NCBI RefSeq assembly: GCF_902806685.2
Contig: NC_048552.1
Location: 10,753,662 to 10,817,661 of the forward strand
From: Maniola hyperantus
Taxonomy: Eukaryota; Arthropoda; Insecta; Lepidoptera; Nymphalidae
Length of the DNA: 64,000 nucleotides
Direction of reading: 5' to 3'
Shown: in pieces, positions 52,910-63,289 of the stretch
Position numbering within the stretch: the first letter of the stretch is position 1
Layout of the letters: each line of letters begins with the position of its first letter
Notes under the pieces: model-generated
What the model saw: only the letters and a program-made list of their open reading frames with translations
Databases searched by the model: none
Told to the model about the DNA's origin: nothing
Translations under genes and position numbers: made by a program

Positions 52910-52982
52910 CGCCCGAACAGGGACTTGAACCCTGGACCCTTGGATTAAAAGTCCAATGCTCTACCGACTGAGCTATCCGGGC
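52910..52982 (-). tRNA. tRNA-Lys (anticodon UUU)
   Basis: The minus strand reads GCCCGGATAGCTCAGTCGGT, then a CTTTTAA anticodon loop (anticodon TTT) on the stem TTGGA/TCCAA, then GGGTTCAAGTCCC and TTCGGGC with discriminator G. The acceptor stem GCCCGGA/TTCGGGC pairs fully with one G-U. A box (TAGCTCAGTCGG) and B box (GGTTCAAGTCC) are intact, the length is 73 nt with no intron, and a TTTT run follows within 10 nt as a Pol III terminator. Unlike the SINE heads elsewhere it has no SINE body after it, so it looks like a genuine tRNA gene rather than a retroposed head. Confidence 0.95.
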
Positions 52983-53124
52983 TATGAGATGAAGAATAGA
53001 ATTTATTCATTTAACGCACACATTTTTTTCGATTTAGGTAATAAAATACGATACACAATAATTAATATCGCCGGCTTTTTAACCGACATACCAAACGAAA
53101 GCGGTTTTAGATTTATAGGTCCCG

Positions 53125-53400
53125 TATCTCTAGAAAAAAACCTTTATAGGATCACTTCGTTGTCTGTTTGCCTGTCTGTTTGTCAAGCCCCATCAAGGGA
53201 ATAACAATTCAAAACCCATGTGCTACTTTCCGTTAATCTAGTATCATGAAATTTGGCAGATAGCCTAAGTCAAAGGAAAAATCCGAAAACCATTTTGTGG
53301 TTACATTACAACACAAAAAATTAAAAAGTGTTATTTCTTGACGATGGTACGAAACCCTTCGTATGCGAGTCTGACTTGCACTTGACTGGGTTTTTTTAAA
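53125..53400 (-). repeat. Rep-1 fragment
   Basis: TTATAGGATCACTTCGTTGT, AATCTAGTATCATGAAATTT, GAGTCTGACTTGCACTTGAC in minus orientation; the GTACGGAACC end is eroded. Confidence 0.75.
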
Positions 53401-53523
53401 TAGGTACCTAGGTAATAATTTCTACCTAAATATTTTTAAGTAGGTAGGTACTTAGGTAATAAGTATCTAAATATTTTTAAGTAGGTACCTAGGTACTAGG
53501 TAATAGTTACCTAAATATGTTTT
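53398..53523 (+). repeat. minisatellite of about 42 bp, three imperfect units
   Basis: TAGGTACCTAGGTAATAA ... CTAAATATTTTTAAG occurs three times, built from the TAGGTA/TACCTA words common in this genome. Confidence 0.75.
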
Positions 53524-54055
53524 GAGTAAGTATAGGTAGGTAACCTACGACAATAATAATAAAATTTAGTTTTGAAGAGAATGGAAACCTTTTAAATTCA
53601 ACCCCGTACACTTACGCCCCCTAATGTGGTTATAAAAATGACACAATTCCATCACACCCCCATATCTTTGCGATTATTTGATACCATATAACCTGCACCA
53701 ATTTATTCTTACACATCAAAAAACCTAAATGAAATATCTACGTCTTTACTGTTGTTGAATTAAGGCATAGTTTCGCATGAGAAGTTTCTTTTGGGTGTAA
53801 CTTAATGGCAATGTTACGTTTGTAAATTGACTAAAACTATGGAAATATTATGGCGGGAAGTTGCTTACGAATCGTCTTATAAAAATATTATAACGAAATG
53901 CTTTATCCAATGAATTTTAATGGATTTTGGTTGTCTGTTTTTCGTGGTAAACCATTTGCTTTGTTATTGAATGTAAAAATTGTTAATTTGGTTGATTAGA
54001 TAAGTGCCTACGTTTAATTTTTTATTTTTGTCAATCGTTTATTGGTTGAAATATC

Positions 54056-54216
54056 GGCCTTTAGAATGACATTTCGGCTTTGTAAAGCGTTGTCGCTGTC
54101 ACTCATATCTATATGACGTTTTGTCGGTCTCAACGACAAGGACAACGCTCTACAAATCTGATATCTCCGTCTAAAGGTCGATGTACATTACTTTCGGCCA
54201 CGTACTGTACGTAATC
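54056..54216. repeat. MITE-E copy, left end truncated
   Basis: CGGCCTTTAGAATGACATTT, GACGTTTTGTCGGTCTCAAC, TACATTACTTTCGGCCACGT + ACTGTA; partner of 5,334-5,504. A further MITE-E-like end (CACTTTACTTTTGGCCGCAT) is at 54,790-54,815. Confidence 0.75.
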
Positions 54217-54306
54217 AAGAGCCAGTATGTATGTCAAGTTGAAGGCCCCTAAGGCCATTAAAGAAAAAAAAAATCATGCTCGCTTCGCTCACGATTATAC
54301 TCAATA

Positions 54307-54497
54307 CTAGCTGATGCCCGCGACTTCGTACGCGTGGATTTAGATTTTTCAAAAATCCCATGGGAACTCATCACTCTCTTCAACTATATCCATGCAAAAA
54401 ATCAGGTCGTTCCGTTGCTCCGTTGCGGCGTGATTGAAGGACAAACCAACAAACCAATAAACCAACAAACAAACACACTTTCGCATTTATAATAATG
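54307..54497 (-). mobile_element. Hel-B copy
   Basis: Minus strand CTAG at 54,307-54,310 preceded by GCGGGCATCAG; AATCCACGCGTACGAAGTCG; CACACTTTCGCATTTATAAT at the 5' end. Confidence 0.85.
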
Positions 54498-54817
54498 GTA
54501 CTGTATTTTTTTTGTTTCGTTTGTTTTCAAATCTAGAACACTTAGAAATAGTTGATGAAATTGAATACCTATTACAGATCAATACGCGCATAAGTTGTCC
54601 TTAAATCCGGAACAAGTCAAAGTAGTAAGTTAATACAGTGGCGTGCACGTGCAACTTCCTTTGACCCCTGGGACCACTTCCCCTGTAACCTCAAGACTAG
54701 TATTCGTTTACCTAAAGTATCAATTTGTTTGACCACAATACTTCGTGGTCCAAAAGAAATTTTTGAGCACTACAAAAGTAAAGTACTACATCACTTTACT
54801 TTTGGCCGCATACTGTA

Positions 54818-55252
54818 TAAAAAAACCGGCCAAGTGCGAGTCAGGCTCGCGCAATGAGGGTTCCGTACTACAGTCGTATTCTTTTGACATTTTGCACGAT
54901 AATTCAAAAACTATGATGCATAAAAATAAATAAAAATCTGTTTTAGAATGTACAGGTGAAGACCTTTCATATGATACCCGACTTGATATAATCACTCACT
55001 TCGAAAGTTGAAAATACTAATTATTAGTTCATGACCACAATTTAATTTTTTTTGTGTGATCTAACCCTAAATTCACGGTTTTCAGATTTTTCCCCAAATG
55101 TCAGCTATAAGATCTACCTACCTGCCAAATTTCATGATTCTAGGTCAACGGGAAGTACCCTGTAGGTTTCTTGACAGACAGACGGACAGACAGACAACAA
55201 AGTGATCCTATAAGGGTTCCGTTTTTCCTTGTGAGGTACGGAACCCTAAAAA
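54818..55252 (+). repeat. Rep-1, full-length copy
   Basis: AAAAAACCGGCCAAGTGCGA ... GGTACGGAACCCTAAAAA; roughly 95 percent identical to 8,067-8,503 by eye. Confidence 0.9.
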
Positions 55253-55299
55253 CGGGTCGAATTGAGAACCACCTCCTTTTTAGAAGTCGGTTAAAAAGG
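55253..55299 (+). mobile_element. LINE-like 3' terminus directly after Rep-1
   Basis: CGGGTCGAATTGAGAACCAC, CTCCTTTTTAGAAGTCGG. The junction with Rep-1 has no spacer. Confidence 0.6.
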
Positions 55300-55910
55300 G
55301 CTAGTAATCTAGAGCAGAACCAAAACCACGGTAATATTATATATACCATAACCCAGTATAAAAACTCGGAGCTCAAAATGTCAAACCAAATTATAGGGAA
55401 CCACGAGTAAAACAAACCTCTGCTAAATGTAGGAAAAGTTCTTTACATTGAATTAAAGTAATTGACTAGGAATCGAATCTGGAAACTCTTTGAGCACCAG
55501 ATGTTCAAACAATGCTTGGCATTTCCACATATTTGACTATCACAAAACATGACTATGAGGGTGATTTATGTAAATAACTTCGATATATTAATACATCCTC
55601 AAAGCAAGCAAGTCTGCAAATACACCCCGGAAATTACACAGGATTATGACCCTTATTGATTTGTAGTAAAGTCGAATACAGCCTGAATCAGTTTTGATGA
55701 TAATATTGTCATGTGTTGAAGGAAACGGAAGGTGGAGGTGATTTCCGCCATTAGTGTAACTTCGGCGCGCATGTTTGTTTTTCTTTCAAGTTGGGGCTTT
55801 TTGAAAAATGGCGATAGGTGCGGGTCATGCACTTGGGAGTGTATGTACCCCATCTAATGAGAGATTGGGTTTCTTAATGATGTGCCTTTCACCTGGTGTA
55901 TTCTACTTAT
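55300..55910. other. no gene recognised
   Basis: No repeat or coding identity. Around 55,720-55,800 is GC-balanced (AACGGAAGGTGGAGGTGATT) and may be single-copy. Confidence 0.3.
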
Positions 55911-55916
55911 AAGCCT

Positions 55917-56130
55917 ACCAGATGATATCCGTGTCGTGGTTTAGGTTTTAAAAAATTCCGTGGGAACACTTTGATTTTTCGGGATAAAAGTAGCCTATGT
56001 CTGTTTCCAGGATGCAGGCTATCTCTGAACTAAGTATATGATCCCCGCAACTTCATCTACGTGGATTTAGGTTTTTAAAAATCCTGTGGGAACTCTTTTT
56101 CGATTTGATTTTCCGGAAACAAAAGTAGGT
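55917..56130 (-). mobile_element. two Hel-B fragments
   Basis: 55,917-56,035 (CCGTGGGAACACTTTGATTT, GGATAAAAGTAGCCTATG) and 56,036-56,130 (CTTCATCTACGTGGATTTAG) in minus orientation, both lacking CTAG. Confidence 0.65.
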
Positions 56131-56559
56131 CTTTACCAAAAGTAAGCTTAAAAGCCTTATTTTCGAATGTTTGTGAGGTAGCTACCACAGTTCTTTTATT
56201 TTTATTTTGACTACTTAGGTTATGTAGCGGTTATATGTATATACGTATATATTATATAGGTTTAATGTTGATAGTTTCAGAGCTGGTTTTGCGTGGTAGA
56301 GAGACTAGCTACTAGCGAGTACTTGTTGTATCGTACTTGTAGTGTACATCTCGAATGTTCAGTTTCTCCTTTCTAGTAGAAATGATGATAAATATCGAAG
56401 TTATCCATAGGCTTTCCTTTCTATTCTTTTGGGTCCGTTTCAGCGAGAAACCCCGCCGAGGCCGGAATAAGGCAAAGGTAAGGAGCGGTTAAGAGGATTG
56501 GCTTTCGCTTTTAATTCCATTGTGGTATCGTACGACTATACTAAAATAAGGGTGACAAC

Positions 56560-56940
56560 AATTGGGTATTTGACTCCAATTTTTTTATTACTTTATTATA
56601 AACTAGAATAAAAATAATGACGTAAACTTAAAAACTAATTAAATCGATCAAATAACAAAAAAGTTATAAGCATTTAAATATTTCTGATTAGACAGAGATA
56701 GCCATACAGCAGTTTGACGTCACACCTACTAATGCCATAGTAGCTTCGTGCGGTTTCATACAAATTTTCGTTTTGCGAGAAAGGGATAGAAGACCCTCCC
56801 ACTCCAAAATTAAAATGCCTGTAACTTTGTAAATCTTTGTTGGATTTTAATATTTTTTTCAGTGTACGTCATTATTTTTATCCTAGTTTATAATAGAGCA
56901 ATAATATTTATCAAATTCAAAAGTAGGAAAATACCCAATT
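56560..56940 (+). repeat. MITE-J copy 2, 381 bp
   Basis: AATTGGGTATTTGACTCC ... ATACCCAATT, with long arms containing TTATTATAAACTAGAATAAA and its inverse at the other end. The interior TGACGTCACACCTACTAATG is shared with copy 1 at 33,770. Confidence 0.85.
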
Positions 56941-56944
56941 TTAT

Positions 56945-57650
56945 TTTTCATATAATATGATGTTTTTAAAAGAAGACCTAAATAAGAGCCGCTTAAGAGC
57001 TTCTTGGCCGGTAAATAAAAGCAAAATTCAATTTTTTTTGCCAAATCTCAAGTTGACCAAAATAATTTACTTAATTTTAAATTGGTTTGGGATCCCAAGA
57101 TTTGCATTAACTTAAAGTTGGCACGCACAAGCTAATAGTTGCCTATGTAATGCCCCCGCCTGCCTTACATTCTCTAATATTTATGTTTATGAACTTATCA
57201 ATTTCCATTTTATAAAATACAAAGCTTGTTTTTTGCTTTTCAGTAACCAGTTAGGCAGTTACTATTTATCAGCTGTCGGGTTTTTTAGTTTTTTTAATAA
57301 CGTAATTTTTACAGCTAAGTAGATCATATCCTTGTATCTAGGCAAAAGGTATCAGAGAAGACTATGGATCTACTCATTTTACCATACACATTTCGCTTAA
57401 AATTTTTGCTATCTACAATTCCTAGGAAAGAGTTAAAAATAGCCACCCTTATCAAGAAGCCAACGAACGGAAGTCACCAAAGACGGCAAACGAAAATCTT
57501 TCTTTCCTATTACACCACAGTTTATATAGGTACTGGTATATTACCCATACACCCACAGTCCCACATATTTTATTTGTGAGTCTTCTTCTTTAATTAGGTA
57601 AAAGTAAATGTTAAGCAATTATTATTTACCTGATTTAATTACTTAGTTAA
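56945..57650. other. no gene recognised
   Basis: AT-rich, no repeat identity. 71-codon plus frame at 57,364-57,579 is unremarkable. Confidence 0.3.
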
Positions 57651-57655
57651 AGTTT

Positions 57656-57821
57656 AGTATGCGACAGGTCGAAATGGCAATCGGAGTGGGGACGCCCCGC
57701 ACACCCGCACAGCCCCCGCACACCCGCACAGTCCCCGCACTAACCCTATGCGGCATAGCGCGGGTGTGCAGGGCCTCCTTCCGCCTCATACCCCGATTGC
57801 CATCTCGACCTGTCACGTACT
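57656..57821 (-). repeat. GC-rich MITE-C, complete inverted-repeat copy (about 166 bp)
   Basis: Left AGTATGCGACAGGTCGAAAT + GGCAATCGG; right CCGATTGCCATCTCGACCTG + TCACGTACT, about 28-bp inverted repeats. The interior is C-rich and holds the 18-bp unit CCCCGCACACCCGCACAG twice. Fragments at 998-1,129 and 43,168-43,267. Confidence 0.85.
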
Positions 57822-57962
57822 TATAGGTATAGATTATTATAGCTGCCTGTATACAGGGTGACATTTTGCGTAAGGTCAGTGAAAAGCAACTAAAACCTAA
57901 AAATATTCTTCTTAGTTTTGTCTCTTGAAAACCTTGCCTATGTATAGAACCAGGACGGTTAA

Positions 57963-58189
57963 TCCATACTATTAACTAATATTATAAATGCGAAAGTGTG
58001 TCTGGCTGTCTGTCTGCTAGCTTTTCACGGCCCAACCGTTCAACCGATTTTGATGAAATTTGGTACAGAGTTAGCTTACCTATATCCCGGGGAAGGACAT
58101 GGACTACTTTTCATCCCAGAAAATTGATGAGTTCCCACGGGATTTTAAAAACCTAAATCCACGCGTACGAAGTCGCGGGCATCAGCTAG
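57963..58189 (+). mobile_element. Hel-B complete copy (reference copy here), 227 bp
   Basis: A|TCCATACTATTAACTAATAT, ATAAATGCGAAAGTGTG, TTTTCACGGCCCAACCGTTC, GGGGAAGGACATGGACTAC, CCACGCGTACGAAGTCGCGG (terminal hairpin) and CATCAGCTAG|T. Confidence 0.9.
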
Positions 58190-59070
58190 TTTTAAATATT
58201 GTTTAGAGACAAGATTTATATCACTACATCATTGTGTTGCAAATTCAGCAAGTAACAATCAGAAAGTGTGTTACAATAATACCCAATCTGAATAAATTAT
58301 TTGAATTTGAATCAGATAGTTATAAAAAAATTATATATTCAAAAAATCTCACACAGAGAAAAACCGCAAACCCCCTTTATTTTCATCAAGAAATCTTTGT
58401 GTGCTTTCACTGTGGTATGAACTAAGAAGAAAAAGCTAGTTTCCCAAATCTTACTATAGAATTTTATTTTTCTAACGATAATTCTAAACGATAGCGTTAC
58501 CTCACTAATTATGTTATTATATTATCAGTAATGGTCAAAGGCAGCCGCCCACATGCCCTACAATTTTTTTCCACGACAATTACACCTAATGCCCATAAAA
58601 TTAATTGTTCACTACATTCACACCCGTGTCATCGGTCGAAAAACCGTGAACTTAATGACTAGTGTCCTTTTTGAGACCAATATAATAGATTACCAACATA
58701 ATTCAACTACTTAAATCAAAAAGATACTGTTCGAATCCTCTTTATGGCAATAAAAATAAGGGTGGTCAAGATTTTTCCGGACGGAAAATAAAAGTTTGTC
58801 GACAAGACATCTCAATATCAATAATTGACAGCTGCCCGCGGCCATTTTATTTTTGTGTCGTATTGATGTCCACCCACAGCATGCGACAAATGTATGACGA
58901 TTATTTGCAAGTAATTTGCGGTAAATTGACAATGGATTGCGAAATAATTGTTGTGTTTTTTATGCGGAAGACCTTTTGTGTGGAATAATGTTCACTAAAA
59001 TATGATTTCTATTTCTTTTGCGGGCGATAGCTTTTAATGATTTATCTCAAATAGAGAAAGGCAAATTGTT
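58190..59070. other. no gene recognised
   Basis: No repeats recognised from 58,190. A 73-codon minus frame at 58,711-58,932 lacks a known domain. Possible single-copy sequence. Confidence 0.3.
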
Positions 59071-59074
59071 TTCA

Positions 59075-59166
59075 TTTTCAGTGACTATAGGTACTATTTG
59101 ATAGGTATATTTGCTAATATACCTACTTATCAAATAGTTTTCTACTAAATTTATAGTCACTGAAAA
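59075..59166. repeat. 92-bp foldback element
   Basis: TTTTCAGTGACTATA (left) and TATAGTCACTGAAAA (right) are perfect inverses; inside, ACTATTTGATAGGTATAT pairs with ATATACCTACTTATCAAATA. Nearly the whole element is stem. Confidence 0.85.
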
Positions 59167-59168
59167 GT

Positions 59169-59246
59169 TTACTGGCTAGCCCGCTACCATTTTAGACTGC
59201 ATCATCACTTACCACCAGGTGAGATTGCAGTCAAAGGCTAACTAAG
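59169..59246 (+). mobile_element. SINE-2 3' part
   Basis: TAGCCCGCTACCATTTTAGA, CTGCATCATCACTTACCACC, AGGTGAGATTGCAGTC. Confidence 0.8.
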
Positions 59247-59253
59247 GGAGACA

Positions 59254-59283
59254 GACGTCTTAACCACTAGGCTATCACGCCTC
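59254..59283 (-). mobile_element. SINE-1-like A-box fragment
   Basis: GACGTCTTAACCACTAGGCT + ATCACGCC is the complement of the SINE-1 head; nothing else of it remains. Confidence 0.55.
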
Positions 59284-59289
59284 TGTAAT

Positions 59290-59930
59290 GACGGCATTGT
59301 TTCGAGCTAAAAGATTTGTCAAAAAGTTCCTCTTCGCAGCAAGCCCCCAGTACGGAAGTCCAGGTGTAATAAATCAAGCCGCGTCGTCGGTACAAGCCAC
59401 CAGATTAATTTCATTCCTACAACTAAACTTTACCATACTAATTTAAATCTGTTCTTTATAACATACAAATTTCAACCTTATTTATTTCTCACATTAAACT
59501 CAAAATCAATTGTAATGATTACTAATTTAATTTTATTAAGGAAAATTGAACTTTACTATTAAGGGTAATAAAGGTTAAAATTTTAATGATGTGGTAGAGT
59601 GGAACGCTCTATCTATCTAATGTTAGGAAATCGTGCAGTCACGTATGCATGCAGGTTCGCATTCGGTTTTATGTAACAGATTGATTGTGACGTTATGAAT
59701 TATATTATTGCCAGCTTTTAGATATGTTAGGTAGGTATAATGTGCGGGAACTAATCACTTTTGTTCCCATAGAGATTCTAATAGGTTGTGGGCTTCTTCC
59801 CAGACCAGAGCGCGTTGGAATTCTTGCAGCATTATGTTGGCGTAAAGAATTATTGAGAATTACTACATTCCGAAATACTGCACATCACATACCGCCAGGC
59901 GAGATTGATAGTATTCGAATTCGATTTTAT
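59290..59930. other. no gene recognised
   Basis: AT-rich; the 87-codon frame at 59,724-59,987 runs into the nested MITE and is not convincing. Confidence 0.3.
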
Positions 59931-59934
59931 TGTA

Positions 59935-60412
59935 GTGCCCATACACGGTCAAGTTTACCGTCAAGTTTGCAGCGGACTTGCGATTGAAGCGGCGCGGCGT
60001 CCAGTCAACTGATAGCCGTACACTGGCGCGCATTCTGTTGTCTTTCTCTAAACTAAATTTAGAGTAGGAATCTGCGTCTTTTTCTTTTTAATATTACTAA
60101 AACGGGACAGAACATGAATTTTACATTTAAAGACTCCACTAGAGACTAAATTTTAGTCCACGCTACAAATTCAAACCATAGGCTAGCGACTGGCAGCTAA
60201 AGTCACGACTGGAGGTTTGACAGCTCTAAATTAAATTTGAAACTGTCAAACTGTCTCTGTCCTTTTCATATCACGTTATTAGAAAGAGGATGTAAATACT
60301 CTAATTTAGTTGTGTGAATCAGTACCATTGTCAAGTTTACTGTACGCCGCTTCAAGTCCGCTGCAAAGTACAAACTTGACCGGTACTTGACTTGATTGTG
60401 TATGGCCAGCGT
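59935..60412. repeat. nested MITEs: outer 478 bp, inner about 310 bp
   Basis: Outer arms: GCCCATACACGGTCAAGTTT ... GCAGCGGACTTG ... AAGCGGCG at the left, inverted at the right as CGCCGCTTCAAGTCCGCTGC ... GTGTATGGCC. Inner pair: CTAAACTAAATTTAGAGTA (about 60,049) against TACTCTAATTTAGTTG (about 60,297). Confidence 0.75.
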
Positions 60413-60744
60413 TATTAATTATTCACGTATCTATAACCTAATAAGCTCTACGTAACCTATCAAATTAACTCCCAAACTCCCTAATACAGGTCCATAGGTA
60501 TTATTTATTTAATGATAGTTAATAACGCGACTCCTTCCGCCATTCCCGGTGTTTCCTGGTGAGTGGCGGCGAGTGATTTGTTTCACATTTGGCACCGCCA
60601 CCTGTGTCCGTGTTCCCACGCAGTCCCACGGGTTCACATGTACACGTGCAGTTTTGATTTTTGATCTTTGATTAGGTAATTATTAGGTACCTATACCTAT
60701 TACCTACTGGTGAATTTTTTAACAGGTGCCACACGGGCAATTTT

Positions 60745-60956
60745 TAGGGTTCCTTATTATTTGTAGGGTTCTTAGGGTACATCAAAAGGAAAAAAGGAAG
60801 CCTTATAGGATCACTTCTATAGGGTCACATAGGAATCAAAATCTATAGGGTCCCGTTGACCTAGAATCATGAAATTTATCAGGTATCTTAAAGCACAAGT
60901 AGAGGGAATAATCCGAAAATAATCACAAAAAAATTGTTATTTGTTGTATACAATGA
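60745..60956 (-). repeat. Rep-1 piece, distal to a nested Helitron
   Basis: TAGGGTTCCTTATTATTTG, CCTTATAGGATCACTTCTAT, GTTGACCTAGAATCATGAAA in minus orientation. The remainder of the same copy lies at 61,200-61,262 beyond the Hel-A insertion. Confidence 0.75.
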
Positions 60957-61173
60957 CTAGCTTATGCTCGCGACTTCGTCCGCGTGGACCACATAAATTT
61001 AAAACACCTATTTAACCCACTTATGATGGAATTTCGAAAAATCTTTTCTTAGTGGGTACCTACTCCTATACTTACTCTTTACAAAGAACACACCCTCCAA
61101 ATTTCATGTCTCTAAGACCAGCGGTCAGTCAGTCAGTTAGTCAGTCAGTCAGGACATTGAATTTTATATATGA
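60957..61173 (-). mobile_element. Hel-A copy nested in Rep-1
   Basis: CTAG|T end at 60,957 (CTAGCTTATGCTCGCGACTT) to TTTTATATATGA at 61,173. The interior resembles the 300-508 copy (CACACCCTCCAAATTTCATG). Confidence 0.75.
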
Positions 61174-61199
61174 ACTTCCAAACTTTTATTAAACTTTGT

Positions 61200-61262
61200 A
61201 TATAGAAGATAATTAGATACAGAACCCGTCGTGTGCGAATCCGACTCGCACTTGACTGGTTA
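61200..61262 (-). repeat. Rep-1 piece, proximal to the nested Helitron
   Basis: AGATACAGAACCCGTCGTGT + GCGAATCCGACTCGCACTTG corresponds to the 5' end of Rep-1 in minus orientation. Confidence 0.7.
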
Positions 61263-61264
61263 AT

Positions 61265-62125
61265 TTTTATTTTGGTCTGTGTGGCTTTTAAAAGCGCTTT
61301 TGAATTCGTCCAAGGATTGTGATGGATAAGATATAGATACATTACAAGCATGCAGGTTTTCCTGACTATTACCTAGGTAAGTAGAGCTAGATGTCAAATA
61401 AATCATTTAAAATCCAATTTATTTCTAGAGTCGTGGAAACAAAAACAGTTATTTCCTGGTTCGAATGAAATATATTGAGAGGAACGCCGGTTTCCCACGG
61501 GGTCACGTTATTTGTTTACAGGGTGTTACTTTCATGATTAGTAGATTAGTATTATAAGCTTAAAATATTATGTTTGCTTCAAATTAATTTATATATAGTT
61601 TTTATTATGAAACATATTTATCTATGGAAAATAAAGTAAGGGAATTACAGAATTTAACTTAAATAATAAATTATTTAGACCATTTTATAAATCATCTATT
61701 CTTCATTTTAAAATGTTTAAATTAAAGAAGCCTTTTTTAAACTGTTTTTTCGAACCCTGTTTTCAGGCAAGGGCATTCTCACTTGCCTAGAAAGATTGCA
61801 GCCGAGCACCAATAGCACCGTTTGATCGAAATCACGATTCTATTTAAGTACAATTTTGGGCCGTTTTGCTTAAAAATGAGTTCAGATTTGCATTCAGTGG
61901 GCCAAATACATCCGGACAAAAAGTAAATGTAATTGCACCGTTTTATTCGCCAGGTCCTCATTTTGAAACAGCCTGTATATAAAGCTGAAATGTGTCCGCA
62001 TTGAAAACATGCACAGGTGGTTCCGCCCCTGCGCATTCCGCACTTTTTGTCCTCGTTCCTATGCCTACGCCGATTTCCTAACGCACACATGTTTTTTGAC
62101 TGAAAACTAATAAGGATTTTTTTTA
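61265..62125. other. no gene recognised
   Basis: The longest frame of the window (61,779-62,141 minus, 120 codons) lies here. It runs on into SINE-3 and has cysteine-rich but family-free sequence; judged chance or relic. CCCCTGCGCATTCCGC at 62,026 recalls the 17.38-kb GC block. Confidence 0.3.
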
Positions 62126-62127
62126 AA

Positions 62128-62290
62128 AGTACATTAGCCATGTTAAATGACTAATATTCCCCTTTCCTCTCCAACTAAGCGTCAGGCTTGTGCTAGGAGT
62201 AGGTACGACAATAGTGCAACGGGCGGGGTTTGAACCGTCGATCTTTCGGTTTTCAGTTCACTCCTTTACCCGTTGAGCTATTGAGGCTCT
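62128..62290 (-). mobile_element. SINE-3 copy
   Basis: Minus strand head GAGCCTCAATAGCTCAACGG and B box GGTTCAAACCCCGCCC, body AGTCGTACCTACTCCTAGCA complement, CATTTAACATGGC tail region. Confidence 0.85.
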
Positions 62291-62574
62291 AAGTTGAGGA
62301 ATTGTTACTCGAATCGCAAAAAAATGAGGAGGAGTACTCGTAAAAGGAGTGTAATGTTTTCAGGGTTCATGTATGTACATATACGTGAATAGAATCAATT
62401 TATTAAAATTGATTTAAATAAACTTTTATAAGTGCTTTTGAAACGAAAAAAAAAAAAACAAACCTAACTATTCGGTGTTGTAAGTTTCTGTATCTAAATG
62501 CCTGAAAATTATGTGAGTGTAAGTAGGTACCTATGGGGTATCGTTAGAATACTTACATCATCCCGATTGGCAGT

Positions 62575-62575
<1 letters not shown>

Positions 62576-62644
<69 letters not shown>

Positions 62645-62682
62645 GTGTGTGTGTGCGTGTGTGTGTGAGTCTGTGCGTCTAT
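62576..62682 (+). repeat. (GT)n microsatellite
   Basis: About 50 GT units with a few GC and GA interruptions towards the 3' end. Confidence 0.97.
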
Positions 62683-63024
62683 GCTTTTATGTGAGTATCA
62701 AACAAGTTGTCAAATATACCAAATTAATTAGTTTTAGTTATATACCTAATGCGTAACAATAGCGATTCCACTTCATCATAGTTTAGTGATAACAGACACT
62801 TTTTCAAAATTTCTTTGTATTTTTAACACTTTTAATCTTTAGTAAAAGAACCCCAAAAATCCCTCACATGCTATCAGATCTGATGCGATTTTCTACCACT
62901 TGACGACTCGACAATTCGTAACGTTACCAGCCAGATTACTTTGGCCTCCACTTCGTACTGTGCTGCTACAAAAATAGCTTTAACAGAGTAGATAAGACGA
63001 AGGGACTTGTCGCTCGACAAAAAG

Positions 63025-63046
63025 TTGCTGCTGCTGCTGTTGCTTC
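63025..63046 (+). repeat. (TGC)n microsatellite
   Basis: GTTGCTGCTGCTGCTGTTGC, six TGC/TGT units. Confidence 0.85.
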
Positions 63047-63087
63047 AGTCTGTCAGGTATCTCTGCAACGGTAAAGAGAAGTAAAGG

Positions 63088-63286
63088 TTGCGCGGGTGTT
63101 GCGCATGCGTGACGCGTTTGTTGCGCGTGTGTTGTGCGTTTGTTGCACGTGTGTTGCGCGTGTGTTGCTCGTGTGTGGCGCGTTTGTAGTGCCTGTGTTG
63201 CACGTGTGTTGTGCGTGAGTAGCACGTGTGTTGCGCGTGTGTTGCTCGTGTGTTGTGCGTGTGTTGCGTGTGTTGCGTGTGTGTTT
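63088..63286 (+). repeat. minisatellite with TGTTGCGCGTG-like units
   Basis: About 18 units of 10-11 bp (GTGTTGCGCGT and variants with GC-to-TC or TA changes). The 81-codon minus frame with THNTRATQ-like repeats is only its translation. Confidence 0.92.
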
Positions 63287-63289
63287 CCT

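Noticed and set aside
53398..53523. TAGGTA/TACCTA-rich runs as a special element
   Set aside because: These words are spread over the whole window; only the local threefold unit was kept as a minisatellite.
54645..54670. Third DR1-like site (complement GGGTCAAAGG)
   Set aside because: Only one half-site is good (second half AGGAAG); weaker than the sites reported.
61779..62141. Longest open frame in the window (120 codons, minus)
   Set aside because: No recognisable domain, runs into SINE-3 and an AT-rich flank; expected by chance in 64 kb.
62980..63225. Threonine/histidine-rich frame over the minisatellite
   Set aside because: Pure translation of a 10-11-bp tandem repeat.
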